From contig KV918783.1 of NCBI GenBank assembly GCA_002049455.2, forward strand, positions 372,001 to 436,000: 64,000 bases of DNA. The letters are read 5' to 3'. The translations under genes and the position numbers were made by a program. Each line of letters opens with the position of its first letter. The stretch's first letter is position 1. Below, in pieces: positions 9,586 to 19,826 of this stretch. The notes below the pieces were generated by a model that was not told where the DNA came from, made no database searches, and worked only from the letters and a program-made list of their open reading frames with translations. The stretch is from Porphyra umbilicalis. Its lineage: Eukaryota; Rhodophyta; Bangiophyceae; Bangiales; Bangiaceae.

Positions 9586-10644
9586 CGCTTTTGCGTATTA
9601 TTCGTTAAACGTGGCATATTTGCCAGTTATGGGCAGAGGTATGGGAAAACCGGTCATCCCACCAACGTCGCGAACCAGATCTGCGAACCGAGCTACTGGT
9701 GGGCCAGATATAAGTCCAACCGGATAATATGGCGCTGGTTCGCAGGAGGTTCGCATTTTTCCATCGGCCGACCATACCACTGACGTTTGGGCAGACGTTT
9801 GTGCATTTCCGAACGTTTTGCGAACCGAATCTGTCTACAATTGTGTCTAAACGGGGGTCAAACACCCAAATCGGGACGATCGCAGACAAACACACGTTGC
9901 GTTGACGATCGCACAGGCGTCTCGAGCTCTGATATTCATGAGCATGCGGTCGCGAGTGGCCGCAGATTCCGTTCGAGGCGCAGGCGGCGCTCATTGCCGG
10001 GCCCTGTGGGGGGGGGGCCGGCGGGACACCGTTTTTTCCTGGTGGACATCCGCCGCCACGCGCGATTCTGGGTCGGCCCCCCCACGGCTGAACGGTTTGA
10101 TTAGGGGGGGGGGGCCGCCTAGAGGCACTGTCGCATGGGTTGGCGCGCGGCCCCAATCGGTCGTCCAGCGGAATTCTTTGGCGGGGTGGCCCCCAGTTGA
10201 CGCGCTGCTGGTGCCACCAACCTGCGCTTGGAGCCAATCGGGGGGGGTTCCGCGCAGCGCAACATTGTGTGGCCGGCATGTGCCTGTCCGCGCGCAGCCG
10301 CACCCGCGGGAATGGGCCGTGCATGGAGGTTTTCAGGCAGCGCCGCGCAGCCCACATTATTGGTCACGCGGCCGCCCGGGACCTGCCAATCGCGATTTCT
10401 GTGGGGGGGGGCGCGGAGCAACAGATCGGCGCGGTGCGGCCGCCACCAGCGGCACGTCGACCACACCGTCGTCGTCGGGGGCAGCGCGATTGCGGCACCG
10501 CCGTCGTCGGCGTCGTCCATCCCGTTTCTCCGTTCTGCCCGTCTCCTTCGCCGGCGCAGCGGCCGTGAGCGGCCGTGTTGACGGCCGCCTTTGCGGCCGC
10601 TTCTGCGGCCGCTCTAGCTCTCGTCACGTCGGCTGCACTGGTGG
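9586..10644. promoter_or_regulatory. left subterminal region with TGCGAACC motifs
   Basis: Non-coding kilobase between the terminal repeat and the transposase. The motif TGCGAACC or its complement occurs at 9579-9586, 9682-9689, 9737-9744, 9748-9755 and 9819-9826, with a close variant at 9670-9676. Clustered subterminal motifs in DNA transposons usually bind transposase or the accessory Myb-like protein; here that role is inferred. Overlapping ORFs in 9902-10640 have no known domain. Confidence 0.6.
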
Positions 10645-12999
10645 ATGGAGATGGACGCGTCCACTGATGATGGGTCTGGGTCGTCGAGCGATGACGGCCG
10701 CGGGCAGTCGGAGGGCTCCGCGGACGAGCTGCTTGCGGCCGTCATCGGAGCGCGATCTCTGTTCCTAATGCGCCGTCACCGCAGGAATGCGGCGCAGCGA
10801 GCGCGCAGACGGCATTTTGTCGGGTCTGTGGCCGGGCGGCGTCCCAACCGGCCACGTGATTTCGACCATGGTATGCGCGGCATCATGCGGGATTATTTTG
10901 GTGTGGATGGGCAGCCGCCTGTGTATGGAGAAGAGACGTTTGAGCGTCGCTTCCGTGTGCCACGGTCTGATTTTATGCGCATTTATGAGGCCATCCGGGA
11001 CCGGCCATTTTGGCGGCAGAGCATCAATGCGACGGGGCGGCCACAAGCTTATGCTCTGCAGAAGCTGGTGGCCGCCTTCCGTGTCCTCGCGTACGGGGAG
11101 TCGTATGATCGTGCGGATGAGTATGTCCGGCTGTCCAAGTCTACAATTGAGGTGGCCACGAAGAAGCTGATTGAGTTTATTGTTGAGGAGTGGGAGCCCG
11201 TCTACCTGCGGCCTCCTAACGACGAGGAGGTCAAGCGCATGCTGGAGCGCAACGCAGCACGGGGCATGTCGGGATGCATCGGCAGCCTCGATTGCTCGCA
11301 CTGGGAGTGGGCCGCGTGCCCAAAGGGGCTTGCTGGGCAGTATCAGAACCGCAAGAAGCGGCGCTCCATTGTCATGGAGACGGTTTGTGATGAGGACCTT
11401 TACATCTGGCATTTCTGTATCGGGGCGCCGGGGAGCCTCAATGACCTCAACGTGTTACGTATCTCACCGTTGTATTTTGATGTGGTGGAGGGTGTGTGGC
11501 CGCCGAAGTCTTTCTCTTTCTGTGTGAATGGTCGTTCTCGTCGTTTGTTGTATTATCTTACTGACGGTGTTTATCCCAAGTATCCATTTTTTGTGTCTCC
11601 GTACCCCAACCCCATCACACCCGCAGAAAAATGTTTCAACCGGCTCCAGGAAGCGCTGCGCAAGGATGTCGAGCGGCTCTACGGGGTTATGACCGCGAGA
11701 TTCCACATTCTTCTACACCCTGGCCGATTTGGCTCTGTAGAGCAGATGATGCTTGCCGGCAAGGCGGCCGCCATTCTGCACAACATGGTCGTTGAACAGA
11801 GGCGTGGCCGGTATGTCGCTCATGAGCGTATGGCAGCGGCGGCGGCCGCAAGGGATGGGGAACCTGCGGCCGCCGCCGATGATGGCCATGCCGTTGGCGC
11901 AGGCGACGTCGGCTGGGCTGGCAATACGGGAGCAGGTGTGGCGGCCGCCGGCGATGTCGAATCGGCGGCGGCCGCCGGCGGAGACCCCTTCGCCGGCGCA
12001 GTTGGGCAGGGAGGAGCTGGTGCCGATGACGCCGCTGCCGCGGCCGCCGGCCTGGGCGCCGCGGCGGCGGCCGCCGGCGATCGATCGCCAGCGGGCATCG
12101 GCGGTGGCGGAGCAGATGATGGAGCAGGCGCCACCGCTGCGGCCGCCGGTCTGGTCGGCCCGGCGGCGGCCGCCGGCGGTGGCTCGCCAGCGGGTGTGCG
12201 TGGCGGAGAAGGAGCTGGAAGAGCGGGCGCCGCCGCCGCGGCCGCCAACTTTGGTGGCTCGGCGGCCGCCGCCGGCGGCGACTCGCCAGCGGGCGGGCGC
12301 GGAGGTGACGGAGCTGGTGGTGCGGGCGCCGGCGCCGCGGCCGCCGTCTTTGGTGGCTCGGCGGCCGCCGCCGGCGGCGACTCGCCAGCGGGCGTGCGTG
12401 GCGGAGAAGGAGCTGGTGGTGCGGCCGCCGCCGCCGCGGCCGCCGACTTTGTTGGATCGGCAGCCGCCGCTGGCGGCAACTCGCCAGCGGGCGTGCGTGG
12501 GGGAGACGGCGCTGGTCGTGCGGGCGCCACCGCCGCGGCCGCCGACTTTGGTGGCTCGGCGGCCGCCGCCGGCGGGGACTCGCCAGCGGGCGCGCGCGGA
12601 GGTGACGCAGCTGGTGGTGCGGGCGCCGCCGCCGCGGCCGCCGGCTTTGGTGGCTCGGCGGCCGCCGCTGGCGGCGTCTCGCCAACGGGCGTGCGTGGAG
12701 GAGAGGGCGCTGGTCGTGCGGGCGCCACCGCCGCGGCCGCCGACTTTGGTGGCTCGGCGGCCGCCGCCGGCGGCGCCTCGCCATCATGCGGGGGGGACGT
12801 CGGATGTGTGGATGGTGCGGGCGCCGCCGCCGCGGCCGCCAACTTTGGTGTCTTGGCGGCCGCCGCTGGCGGCAACTCGCCAGCGGGCGTGCGCGGGGGA
12901 GACGGCGCTGGGGGTGCGGGCGCCACCGCCGCGGCCGCCGACTTTGGTGGCTCGGCGGCCGCCGCCGGCGGCGACTCGCCAGCGGGCGTGCGGGGTTGA
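10645..12999 (+). CDS. PIF/Harbinger transposase (DDE) with Ala/Gly repeat tail, cut by TGA
   Basis: Residues 1-400 are a clear plant-transposon-type (Harbinger) transposase: an acidic Ser/Asp-rich start, an N-terminal helical region, then the DDE core with D216 in GSLDCSHWEW, D307 in LTDGVYPKY and E343 in QEALRKDVER. The family signatures GQYQNRKK, SIVMETV, GSLNDLNVL and ILHNMVVEQ are present. The protein should excise and reinsert the element, in partnership with the Myb-like protein. From about residue 400 it becomes a 33-residue Ala/Gly tandem repeat, unusual for the family. This frame stops at a TGA (12997-12999) inside one repeat unit. The same frame continues through 14168 and resumes beyond the copia insertion to 20759, so the intact gene was longer. 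The core looks catalytically complete. Confidence 0.9.
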   Translation: MEMDASTDDGSGSSSDDGRGQSEGSADELLAAVIGARSLFLMRRHRRNAAQRARRRHFVGSVAGRRPNRPRDFDHGMRGIMRDYFGVDGQPPVYGEETFERRFRVPRSDFMRIYEAIRDRPFWRQSINATGRPQAYALQKLVAAFRVLAYGESYDRADEYVRLSKSTIEVATKKLIEFIVEEWEPVYLRPPNDEEVKRMLERNAARGMSGCIGSLDCSHWEWAACPKGLAGQYQNRKKRRSIVMETVCDEDLYIWHFCIGAPGSLNDLNVLRISPLYFDVVEGVWPPKSFSFCVNGRSRRLLYYLTDGVYPKYPFFVSPYPNPITPAEKCFNRLQEALRKDVERLYGVMTARFHILLHPGRFGSVEQMMLAGKAAAILHNMVVEQRRGRYVAHERMAAAAAARDGEPAAAADDGHAVGAGDVGWAGNTGAGVAAAGDVESAAAAGGDPFAGAVGQGGAGADDAAAAAAGLGAAAAAAGDRSPAGIGGGGADDGAGATAAAAGLVGPAAAAGGGSPAGVRGGEGAGRAGAAAAAANFGGSAAAAGGDSPAGGRGGDGAGGAGAGAAAAVFGGSAAAAGGDSPAGVRGGEGAGGAAAAAAAADFVGSAAAAGGNSPAGVRGGDGAGRAGATAAAADFGGSAAAAGGDSPAGARGGDAAGGAGAAAAAAGFGGSAAAAGGVSPTGVRGGEGAGRAGATAAAADFGGSAAAAGGASPSCGGDVGCVDGAGAAAAAANFGVLAAAAGGNSPAGVRGGDGAGGAGATAAAADFGGSAAAAGGDSPAGVRG

Positions 13000-14168
13000 G
13001 AAGGAGCTGGTGGAGCAGGCAGCGCCGCCGCGGCCGCCAACTTTGGTGGCTCGGCGGCCGCCGCTGGCGGCGTCTCGCCAACGGGCGTGCGTGGAGGAGA
13101 GGGCGCTGGTCGTGCGGGCGTCACCGCCGCGGCCGCCGACTTTGGTGGCTCGGCGGCCGCCGCCGGCGGCGCCTCGCCATCATGCGGGGGGGACGTCGGA
13201 TGTGTGGATGGTGCGGGCGCCGCCGCCGCGGCCGCCAACTTTGGTGTCTTGGCGGCCGCCGCTGGCGGCAACTCGCCAGCGGGCGTGCGTGGGGGAGACG
13301 GCGCTGGGGGTGCGGGCGCCACCGCCGCGGCCGCCGACTTTGGTGGCTCGGCGGCCGCCGCCGGCGGCGACTCGCCAGCGGGCGTGCGGGGTGGAGAAGG
13401 AGCTGGTGGAGCAGGCAGCGCCGCCGCGGCCGCCAACTTTGGTGGCTCGGCGGCCGCCGCTGGCGGCGTCTCGCCAACGGGCGTGCGTGGAGGAGAGGGC
13501 GCTGGTCGTGCGGGCGCCACCGCCGCGGCCGCCGACTTTGGTGGCTCGGCGGCCGCCGCCGGCGGCGCCTCGCCATCATGCGGGGGGGACGTCGGATGTG
13601 TGGATGGTGCGGGCGCCGCCGCCGAGGCCGCCAACTTTGGTGTCTTGGCGGCCGCCGCTGGCGGCAACTCGCCAGCGGGCGTGCGTGGGGGAGACGGCGC
13701 TGGGGGTGCGGGCGCCACCGCCGCGGCCGCCGACTTTGGTGGCTCGGCGGCCGCCGCCGGCGGCGACTCGCCAGCGGGCGTGCGGGGTTGAGAAGGAGCT
13801 GGTGGAGCAGGCAGCGCCGCCGCGGCCGCCAACTTTGGTGGCTCGGCGGCCGCCGCTGGCGGCGTCTCGCCAACGGGCGTGCGTGGAGGAGAGGGCGCTG
13901 GTCGTGCGGGCGCCACCGCCGCGGCCGCCGGCTTTGGTGGCTTGGCGGCCGCCGCTGGCGGCGACTCGCCAGCGGGCGTGCGTTCAAATGATGCAGCTCG
14001 TGGTGCGGGCGCCGCCGCCGCGGCCGCCAATTTTGGTGGCTCGGCGGCCGCCGCTGGCAGCCACTCGCCAGCGGGCGTGCGTGGAGGAGATGCAGCTGGT
14101 GGTGCAGGCGCCACCGCCGCGGCCGCCAACTTTGGTGGCTCGGCGGCCGCCGCCGGCGGCGACTTGCC
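12190..14168 (+). repeat. 99-bp tandem repeats grouped in 396-bp higher-order units
   Basis: Units of about 99 bp (33 codons, consensus GGSAAAAGGDSPAGVRGGEG plus a GAAAAAAADF-type end) are stacked through the transposase tail. From about 12600 to 13790 they form a higher-order repeat: the segment beginning CCATCATGCGGGG recurs at 12781, 13177 and 13573, exactly 396 bp (four units) apart. Two of the three copies carry GGTTGAG (in-frame TGA), while the middle one has GGTGGAG (Trp). Because unit length is a multiple of three, long overlapping frames are open on both strands. Confidence 0.9.
13000..14168 (+). pseudogene. continuation of transposase repeat tail beyond the first TGA
   Basis: Same reading frame as the transposase: open from 13087 to 13791, where a second TGA in the equivalent repeat position closes it, then open again from 13879 until the copia LTR begins at 14169. 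It consists only of 33-residue Ala/Gly units. It was coding before the two nonsense changes and the copia insertion. Confidence 0.75.
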
Positions 14169-14590
14169 TGTGAAGCGAGAGGTAGATAGGTGGCTGCGTT
14201 GGTTTACTTGAATGGCGGCTGCGGGCCCACTAGGACCGCCTGATATACCCCAGGCGACCCCTCTGCCAGTCCCAGAGACGACCTTCTCTCAGTGCTCCCC
14301 CAGGCACTTCCACTCTCCGCGTGTGCAGGGCCTGCGGCGCACCTCCCAAAGCGGAGCATGCGCCTCCCCGGTGGTAAGCCGCCCACCGCCGCACAATCCA
14401 GTCACCACGCCACGCACAATCCCCCCCCGAGCTCACCACGAGAAGGGGGGAGCTCACCAAGAGATACACAAATCAAGTACAAACAAGTACAAGTCATACA
14501 CAATGGAATGCCAACAAGTACACGAGCTTGAGTCACCAAGAGCCCCCGTGTAAGTATAGCTCCAATGGAATTCCCGAGCAGATCTCAACA
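14169..14590 (-). repeat. copia LTR, 3' copy relative to the polyprotein
   Basis: A 422-bp LTR beginning TGTGAAGCGAGAGGTAGATA and ending CTCAACA. It differs from the other LTR at a few single bases, one C-run length and the GAGCAGAT/GAAAAGAG stretch near the end. Confidence 0.92.
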
Positions 14591-14633
14591 CTCCCCCAAT
14601 TACATTGGAGTGAATGTAAGTCCACCGGATCGG

Positions 14634-14995
14634 ACGGTATCGATACCGTCCCAAGCACTCTGCGCGATTTTTCTTCGGGACGGTACCGTTACCGTCCACA
14701 AGAAAAAATCGCCGTTAGTGCAAAAAACAAAAGGGGCTCAGTCGACCACCGCCGACTCGCACAGCAACATGACATACCGCAGCCGACCGTCCGGCCACCA
14801 CAACCGGCCCAAACCGCCCCAAGCACTCCGCGCAATTTTTCTTCGGGACGGTAACGATACCGTCCACTAGAAAAAATCGCCGTTAGTGCAAAACAGAAAA
14901 GGGGCTCAGTCGACCACCGCCGACTCGCACAGCAACATGACATACCCCAGCCGACCGTCCGGCCACCACAACCGGCCCAAACCGCCGCAAAGCCG
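14634..14995. repeat. tandem duplication of about 165 bp in copia 3' untranslated region
   Basis: Two adjacent copies of a segment that contains the small palindrome-like GGGACGGTA...TACCGTCC, then AAAAAATCGCCGTTAGTGCAAAA and a block ending in CCGGCCCAAACCGCC. A perfect 18-bp palindrome, GACGGTATCGATACCGTC, precedes the first copy. It lies between the polyprotein stop and the 3' LTR and may be a structured RNA or packaging region. Confidence 0.75.
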
Positions 14996-15069
14996 ATGCC
15001 AAACGCAAAGGGCACGCGGCCTGTCACCTGTGTGGCTCCGCCACAGACCTCCGACGACCACGGAGGGGC

Positions 15070-18000
15070 TCAGCATGTGGAAGCACGACGTGGGGCCGGC
15101 GTAGCGCCAAGCCCCAAGGTGCCCAGATCCGAGCCAACGCCGATGAAGCGGCGAAACAGGATGAAAGCCGGGGCCGGCAGCGGCTTCGTCAGCCCGTCTG
15201 CCGGCATGTCCACGCTAGGGAGGAAGTAGAACGTCACCTCCCCGCGCGCCACGTAGTCACGCACCATGTGGTACGCGACGTCCACGTGTTTGGTACGCCC
15301 GGTGGCTTCGGGGTTGTTGACCAAGGCGAGGCAAGCCTGGTTGTCTTCCCCCATCGGCACGGCCCCGCCATCGACCCCCAGCGCTGACAGCAGCTTGCGT
15401 AGCCACAGCGCCTCCTTGGCTGCCATCGCGGCGGCCACGTACTCCGCTTCGGCCGTCGAGGTTGCCACCGTCGATTGGCGCTTGCTTGCCCACGCGATGG
15501 GCCCGCCATTGAGGGTGAAGACGAAGCCTGTCGTGGACCGACGGCCGTCAACGTCGCCCGCCCAGTCGGCGTTGGCAAACCCCTGCAGCGGCTCGCTGCC
15601 GCCGTAAACCACCCCAAGGCGGGTTGTCCCGCGCAGGTAGCGCAATACCCCCTTTGCCGCGCGCATGTGGTCCTGCTCAGGGCAAGACATGAAGCGCGAC
15701 AGCACCCCCACGGCAAAGGCGATGTCCGGCCTTGTCGTGGTGGACAGGTAGAGGAGGGAGCCGACCAACTCGGCGTACCGGTTACCCTCCGGCAGCAGGT
15801 CCTCGCCCGTCTTAGTCAGCTTGACCCCTGACGCCATTGGCGCCTTGTTCGGGGTGGAGGTCTCCATCCCAAACGCCTCCAGCAGCGTCGCCGTGTGCCC
15901 CGGGTTGCTCAGAGTGAGCGTCTTCGCCGCACGGTCACGCATGACCTTCATGCCAATAAAGTCGTTGACCTCCCCCATGTCGCGTACTTCAAACTTCGCC
16001 GACACGAAGCGCTTGACGGCAGCAACCCCAGCCAGCTTCTCGCCCGCCACGATAAGGTCGTCGACGTACACGAGAATGAAGACGCGCCCGTGCACAGGGT
16101 GGCACCACTCGTAGAGGCACGGGTCCACCTTGGACCGCACTGCACCGATCTCCTTGAGCTCCTTGTCGAGCTTGATGCCCCACAGCCGCCCAGCCTGCTT
16201 TGTCCCGTAGAGCGCAAGGTTAAGCCGACACATGTCCTCCACGCCCTCCGGCTCGATACCGTCAGGCAGTTTAATGTACATCTCCTTGTCCATTTTGGCG
16301 TTGAGGAAGGCTGTCTTGACGTCGACATGGTGAACCTCCCAGCCCGTGGCTGCGGCCACAGCAAAGAGGGCCCGTGTGGTAGCCGCGTTGGGCACCGGCG
16401 CCCACGTCTCGTCAAAGTCTCGCCCCGGCACTTGGTTGAAGCCTTGGGCCACGAGTCGGGCCTTGTAGCGCGTCATCTTGCCCTCCGCGTCGTGCTTGAT
16501 GTCGAACACGAATCGCGTCTTGATGGCCTTTTGCTTCTTGTTGTTCACCTTAATCTTGGACCAGGTGCCAAGCTTCTTGTGTGCTGCCACTTCTTCCTTG
16601 ATGGCCTGCTTCCACCGCGGCCAATCAGGACGAGCACGCGCCTCCTTCTCGTTCACAGGGGGCTTGTGCAGGTCGCAACCCGCTTCAGCCGAGGACTTGG
16701 TACCGCTTGCCAGGTACGCCTTGGGTTCCTTCTCCCACCATGTTACCTTGGGAGCTGGCTTTCGCTTCGAGCGACGAGGCCCAGGTGCGGCGCTGTCACA
16801 GGTAGCAGGTCCTTGACCGACCGCCGGTATCGAGCCGTCGGGGCCGTCATCGTCTTCCTCCTCGCTATCTTCAGAAAGGGAGGGAGCACTGCCTTCGTCA
16901 TCGCTGTCGGAGGTGTCGTCGGGGGCATACTCGTCCTCTCGCCCGCGTTCAGCGTCGAGCATGTCCATTGCCCCTTCCGTGGCGTCCTCCTTGTCGCCGT
17001 CGTAGTCCGCGGTCAGCCGGGGACCAGCGCTTGACCCGACTGCCGACGCCTCGACCTTAGCCGGGTTCTCCTCCATCAGCACGTCTCGACGCTCAAAGAC
17101 TTGGTTCGTCTCGTCCTCGAGGATGCGGTAGGCCTTGCCACCGACCGTGTAGCCGACAAAGCGGCCGACGTCGGTCCTTGGCTCCAGCTTGCGTTGCTGC
17201 TTCTTGGGCTTGAGCGCCCACGCCCGACTCCCCCAAACGCGGAATCCCGCGACGTTGGGGCGTCGACCCGTTAGAGCCTCCAGCGGTGTCACGTCCAGCC
17301 CCGCTTTGGGGGACCGGTTGAGCACATGGACGACGGAGGCCAACGCCTCAGCCCACAGCTCTTCCTCCGCTCCGGCATCGAGCAGAGCAGCACGCACGCG
17401 CTCCATCAGCGTGCGGTTCACCCGCTCCGCTTTGCCGTTCTGCTGTGACTTGTACGGCTCTGTCATCTCCGACGTGATGCCCTTGTCCTCGTACCATGCC
17501 TTGAGGTCGTTGGTGACGTACTCCTTGGCACCGTCATGACGGACGCGCTTGACCTTGACTCCCGTCAGCGTCTCAAGCTGCTTGATACGCGTCTTGAGAA
17601 CCTGCGGTGCCATCCCTTTCGTCTTGATAGGCGTTGCCGTGATGAACCCCGTGGAGTCCTCCAGCGCCGTCATAAAGTAGATGGAACCACCCAGCGACTC
17701 CGTGAGTGGGCCACCAATGTCGGTGTGCACCAGCTCGCACTTGGTCGTCGCTGTAGATGAGCGGGGGCTCGGCGCCTGAACCATCTTGCCGTCCACACAC
17801 GGCACACACACAGTGCCAATGACGCGCTTGGCGTCTGCCACTGACGACGGCATGCCGTCGACCATTGTGGCCGCCCGCTTGAGGTTGTCTAACCCCAAGT
17901 GGTTGAACCGACGGTGCCACAGCTCCGCCTCCCCGGCTATGCGCGTGGATGCCGCGTTAGCCGACGCCTGGACCGGCGTCACCTTGAGCACATACTGCTC

Positions 18001-19401
18001 CAGGTCGTTCACCTTGCCGACCACCGACGCCTTGTCGAGCACCCCGCTCAAGCGTACAGCATCCCCGTCGCTAAGAATGTAGCAGGCGTTGTCGACAAAC
18101 ACCACCGCACCTCGATTGCGGTCGACTGCTCGAACCGACAGCAGGTTGCTAGTCAGGTCCGGAACGAGCATAGCCTCCCCGAGCACCATGCGCGTCTTGG
18201 TGTTTCCTTTGCCAACGTCCATGGAGACGTGGCCGTGCCCCTTGATGGGCACCTTATCGCCGTTGGCCAAGGTGACCTCGGCCCCGCTTCCCGCCGTCCG
18301 GACGGTGAAGCCCTTATCCCCGGCGGCCATGTGGTTGGTTGCGCCAGAGTCGAGCACCCAGGTTGACAACCCGCGTGTGCTCCCGTGAGCCTTGCTGCTC
18401 CCGGCATTGCCGGTGGAAGCAGTGTAGGCCCGAGCGGCACCCGCGTGGGGCCCGCCGCCTTGGCCGCCTTCACGACCACCACCGCCGGGCTTGCCCTTGC
18501 CCTTGGCCTCATCCGCCTTCTTCTTGTAGCAGTCGCGCTGCATGTGCCCTTTCTTGTTGCAGTAGAAGCACACGACCGACTTCTTGTCAAACGACTTCTT
18601 GTGCGCCGCTGCAGCAAAAGCTTGTGACTTGACACTGCCAGAAGGCTTCGACGCGGCGACGGTAATGCTCCGCTGCTCCACTTGCAGCAGCTTAGCCGTA
18701 ACGTCCGACATGACGAGCTTGGTGTCCATGTTCTCCAAGACCGTCCTGAGCATCCCGTACTCTGACGGAAGCCCCGACAAGACACGCAGTGCGAGCGTGT
18801 TGTCGTCCACCGGGTTTCCGAGCATGGCAAGCTCGTCCCGGATCATCTTGGCGCGCGACGCAAACTTGATGATGTTTTCGTCGTCGCCCTTCTTCAGGCT
18901 GCTCAGCTCGTCCATGAGCCGCAGCAGCTGCGCATTGTCACGTGCCTCGAACATGACCTTGAGCGCGTCCCACGCCTCCTTGGCCGTGTCAACCGACGTG
19001 ACCGTGTTGAGATGCACGGGCTTGACCGACATCTGGATGGTCGCCAGCGCCGCCTCGTTCATGGCGTCCCACGCTTCGACCACCGGGTCGGACTTCTTGT
19101 CGTCCGAACCAGAAGCAGGGCGGTCCGTCACGACGGCCGTCCACAGCTTCTCTTTCTTGAGCTGCGCACGCTGGTACGCCGCCCACACCTTGTAATCGTC
19201 GTCCAGCTGCGCGAACCGTGGGCCGCTAAGGCGGCCGTAGTCCGACATGTTGACGACAGCGGCGCAACCAAGCACCGCACTGACGACGTCGAAGGCGGTA
19301 TCGGCCCGCGCGACGCCGGAACACACCGCAACCCGAGCAACGTCGTCCGACCAGCGACCGCAGGGAAGACGACGATGACCACCAGCGACAGCTGGGCCCA
19401 T
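15070..19401 (-). CDS. copia gag-pol polyprotein (1443 aa, intact)
   Basis: A single open frame in copia order. Gag occupies residues 60-245 (UBN2/gag-polypeptide type, AWDALKVMFEARDNAQLLRL). The zinc knuckle CFYCNKKGHMQRDC is at 278-291, and the aspartic protease DSGATNH at 351-357. The integrase zinc site follows (H...H near 496-500, CVPC near 532-535), and the core has D561, D623 and E659. An acidic spacer covers 790-870. Reverse transcriptase lies at about 955-1190 with YVDD at 1112-1115, and RNase H at about 1270-1400 (NADWAGD, STAEAEYVA). The first ATG lies 4 bases from the 5' LTR. A second Met at residue 52 (19248) directly precedes gag-like sequence and is the likelier start. All catalytic residues are present, so the element may be autonomous. 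Confidence 0.95.
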   Translation of the reverse strand: MGPAVAGGHRRLPCGRWSDDVARVAVCSGVARADTAFDVVSAVLGCAAVVNMSDYGRLSGPRFAQLDDDYKVWAAYQRAQLKKEKLWTAVVTDRPASGSDDKKSDPVVEAWDAMNEAALATIQMSVKPVHLNTVTSVDTAKEAWDALKVMFEARDNAQLLRLMDELSSLKKGDDENIIKFASRAKMIRDELAMLGNPVDDNTLALRVLSGLPSEYGMLRTVLENMDTKLVMSDVTAKLLQVEQRSITVAASKPSGSVKSQAFAAAAHKKSFDKKSVVCFYCNKKGHMQRDCYKKKADEAKGKGKPGGGGREGGQGGGPHAGAARAYTASTGNAGSSKAHGSTRGLSTWVLDSGATNHMAAGDKGFTVRTAGSGAEVTLANGDKVPIKGHGHVSMDVGKGNTKTRMVLGEAMLVPDLTSNLLSVRAVDRNRGAVVFVDNACYILSDGDAVRLSGVLDKASVVGKVNDLEQYVLKVTPVQASANAASTRIAGEAELWHRRFNHLGLDNLKRAATMVDGMPSSVADAKRVIGTVCVPCVDGKMVQAPSPRSSTATTKCELVHTDIGGPLTESLGGSIYFMTALEDSTGFITATPIKTKGMAPQVLKTRIKQLETLTGVKVKRVRHDGAKEYVTNDLKAWYEDKGITSEMTEPYKSQQNGKAERVNRTLMERVRAALLDAGAEEELWAEALASVVHVLNRSPKAGLDVTPLEALTGRRPNVAGFRVWGSRAWALKPKKQQRKLEPRTDVGRFVGYTVGGKAYRILEDETNQVFERRDVLMEENPAKVEASAVGSSAGPRLTADYDGDKEDATEGAMDMLDAERGREDEYAPDDTSDSDDEGSAPSLSEDSEEEDDDGPDGSIPAVGQGPATCDSAAPGPRRSKRKPAPKVTWWEKEPKAYLASGTKSSAEAGCDLHKPPVNEKEARARPDWPRWKQAIKEEVAAHKKLGTWSKIKVNNKKQKAIKTRFVFDIKHDAEGKMTRYKARLVAQGFNQVPGRDFDETWAPVPNAATTRALFAVAAATGWEVHHVDVKTAFLNAKMDKEMYIKLPDGIEPEGVEDMCRLNLALYGTKQAGRLWGIKLDKELKEIGAVRSKVDPCLYEWCHPVHGRVFILVYVDDLIVAGEKLAGVAAVKRFVSAKFEVRDMGEVNDFIGMKVMRDRAAKTLTLSNPGHTATLLEAFGMETSTPNKAPMASGVKLTKTGEDLLPEGNRYAELVGSLLYLSTTTRPDIAFAVGVLSRFMSCPEQDHMRAAKGVLRYLRGTTRLGVVYGGSEPLQGFANADWAGDVDGRRSTTGFVFTLNGGPIAWASKRQSTVATSTAEAEYVAAAMAAKEALWLRKLLSALGVDGGAVPMGEDNQACLALVNNPEATGRTKHVDVAYHMVRDYVARGEVTFYFLPSVDMPADGLTKPLPAPAFILFRRFIGVGSDLGTLGLGATPAPRRASTC

Positions 19402-19405
19402 AACC

Positions 19406-19826
19406 TGTGAAGCGAGAGGTAGATAGGTGGATGCGTTGGTTTACTTGGATGGCGGCTGTGGGCCCACTAGGACCGCCTGATATACCCCAGGCGACCCCTC
19501 TGCCAGTCCCAGAGACGACCCTCTCTCAGTGCTCCCCCAGGCACTTCCACTCTCCGCGTGTGCAGGGCCTGCGGCGCACCTCCCAAAGCGGAGCATGCGC
19601 CTCCCCGGTGGTAAGCCGCCCACCGCCGCACAATCCAGTCACCACGCCACGCACAATCCCCCCCGAGCTCACCACGAGAAGGGGGGAGCTCACCAAGAGA
19701 TACACAAATCAAGTACAAACAAGTACAAGTCATACACAATGGAATGCCAACAAGTACACGAGCTTGAGTCACCAAGAGCCCCCGTGTAAGTATAGCTCCA
19801 ATGGAATTCCCGAAAAGAGCTCAACA
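19406..19826 (-). repeat. copia LTR, 5' copy relative to the polyprotein
   Basis: A 421-bp LTR, near-identical to 14169-14590 and in the same orientation. Transcription of the polyprotein should start within it on the minus strand. Confidence 0.92.

Noticed and set aside
11687-14173. Alternative frames through the transposase tail (plus 806 aa, minus 769 and 464 aa)
   Set aside because: Shadows of the 99-bp repeat. Only the frame continuous with the DDE core is supported.
19380-19405. tRNA primer-binding site of the copia element
   Set aside because: Sequence next to the 5' LTR does not start with TGG and does not match the usual initiator-Met complement; left unassigned.
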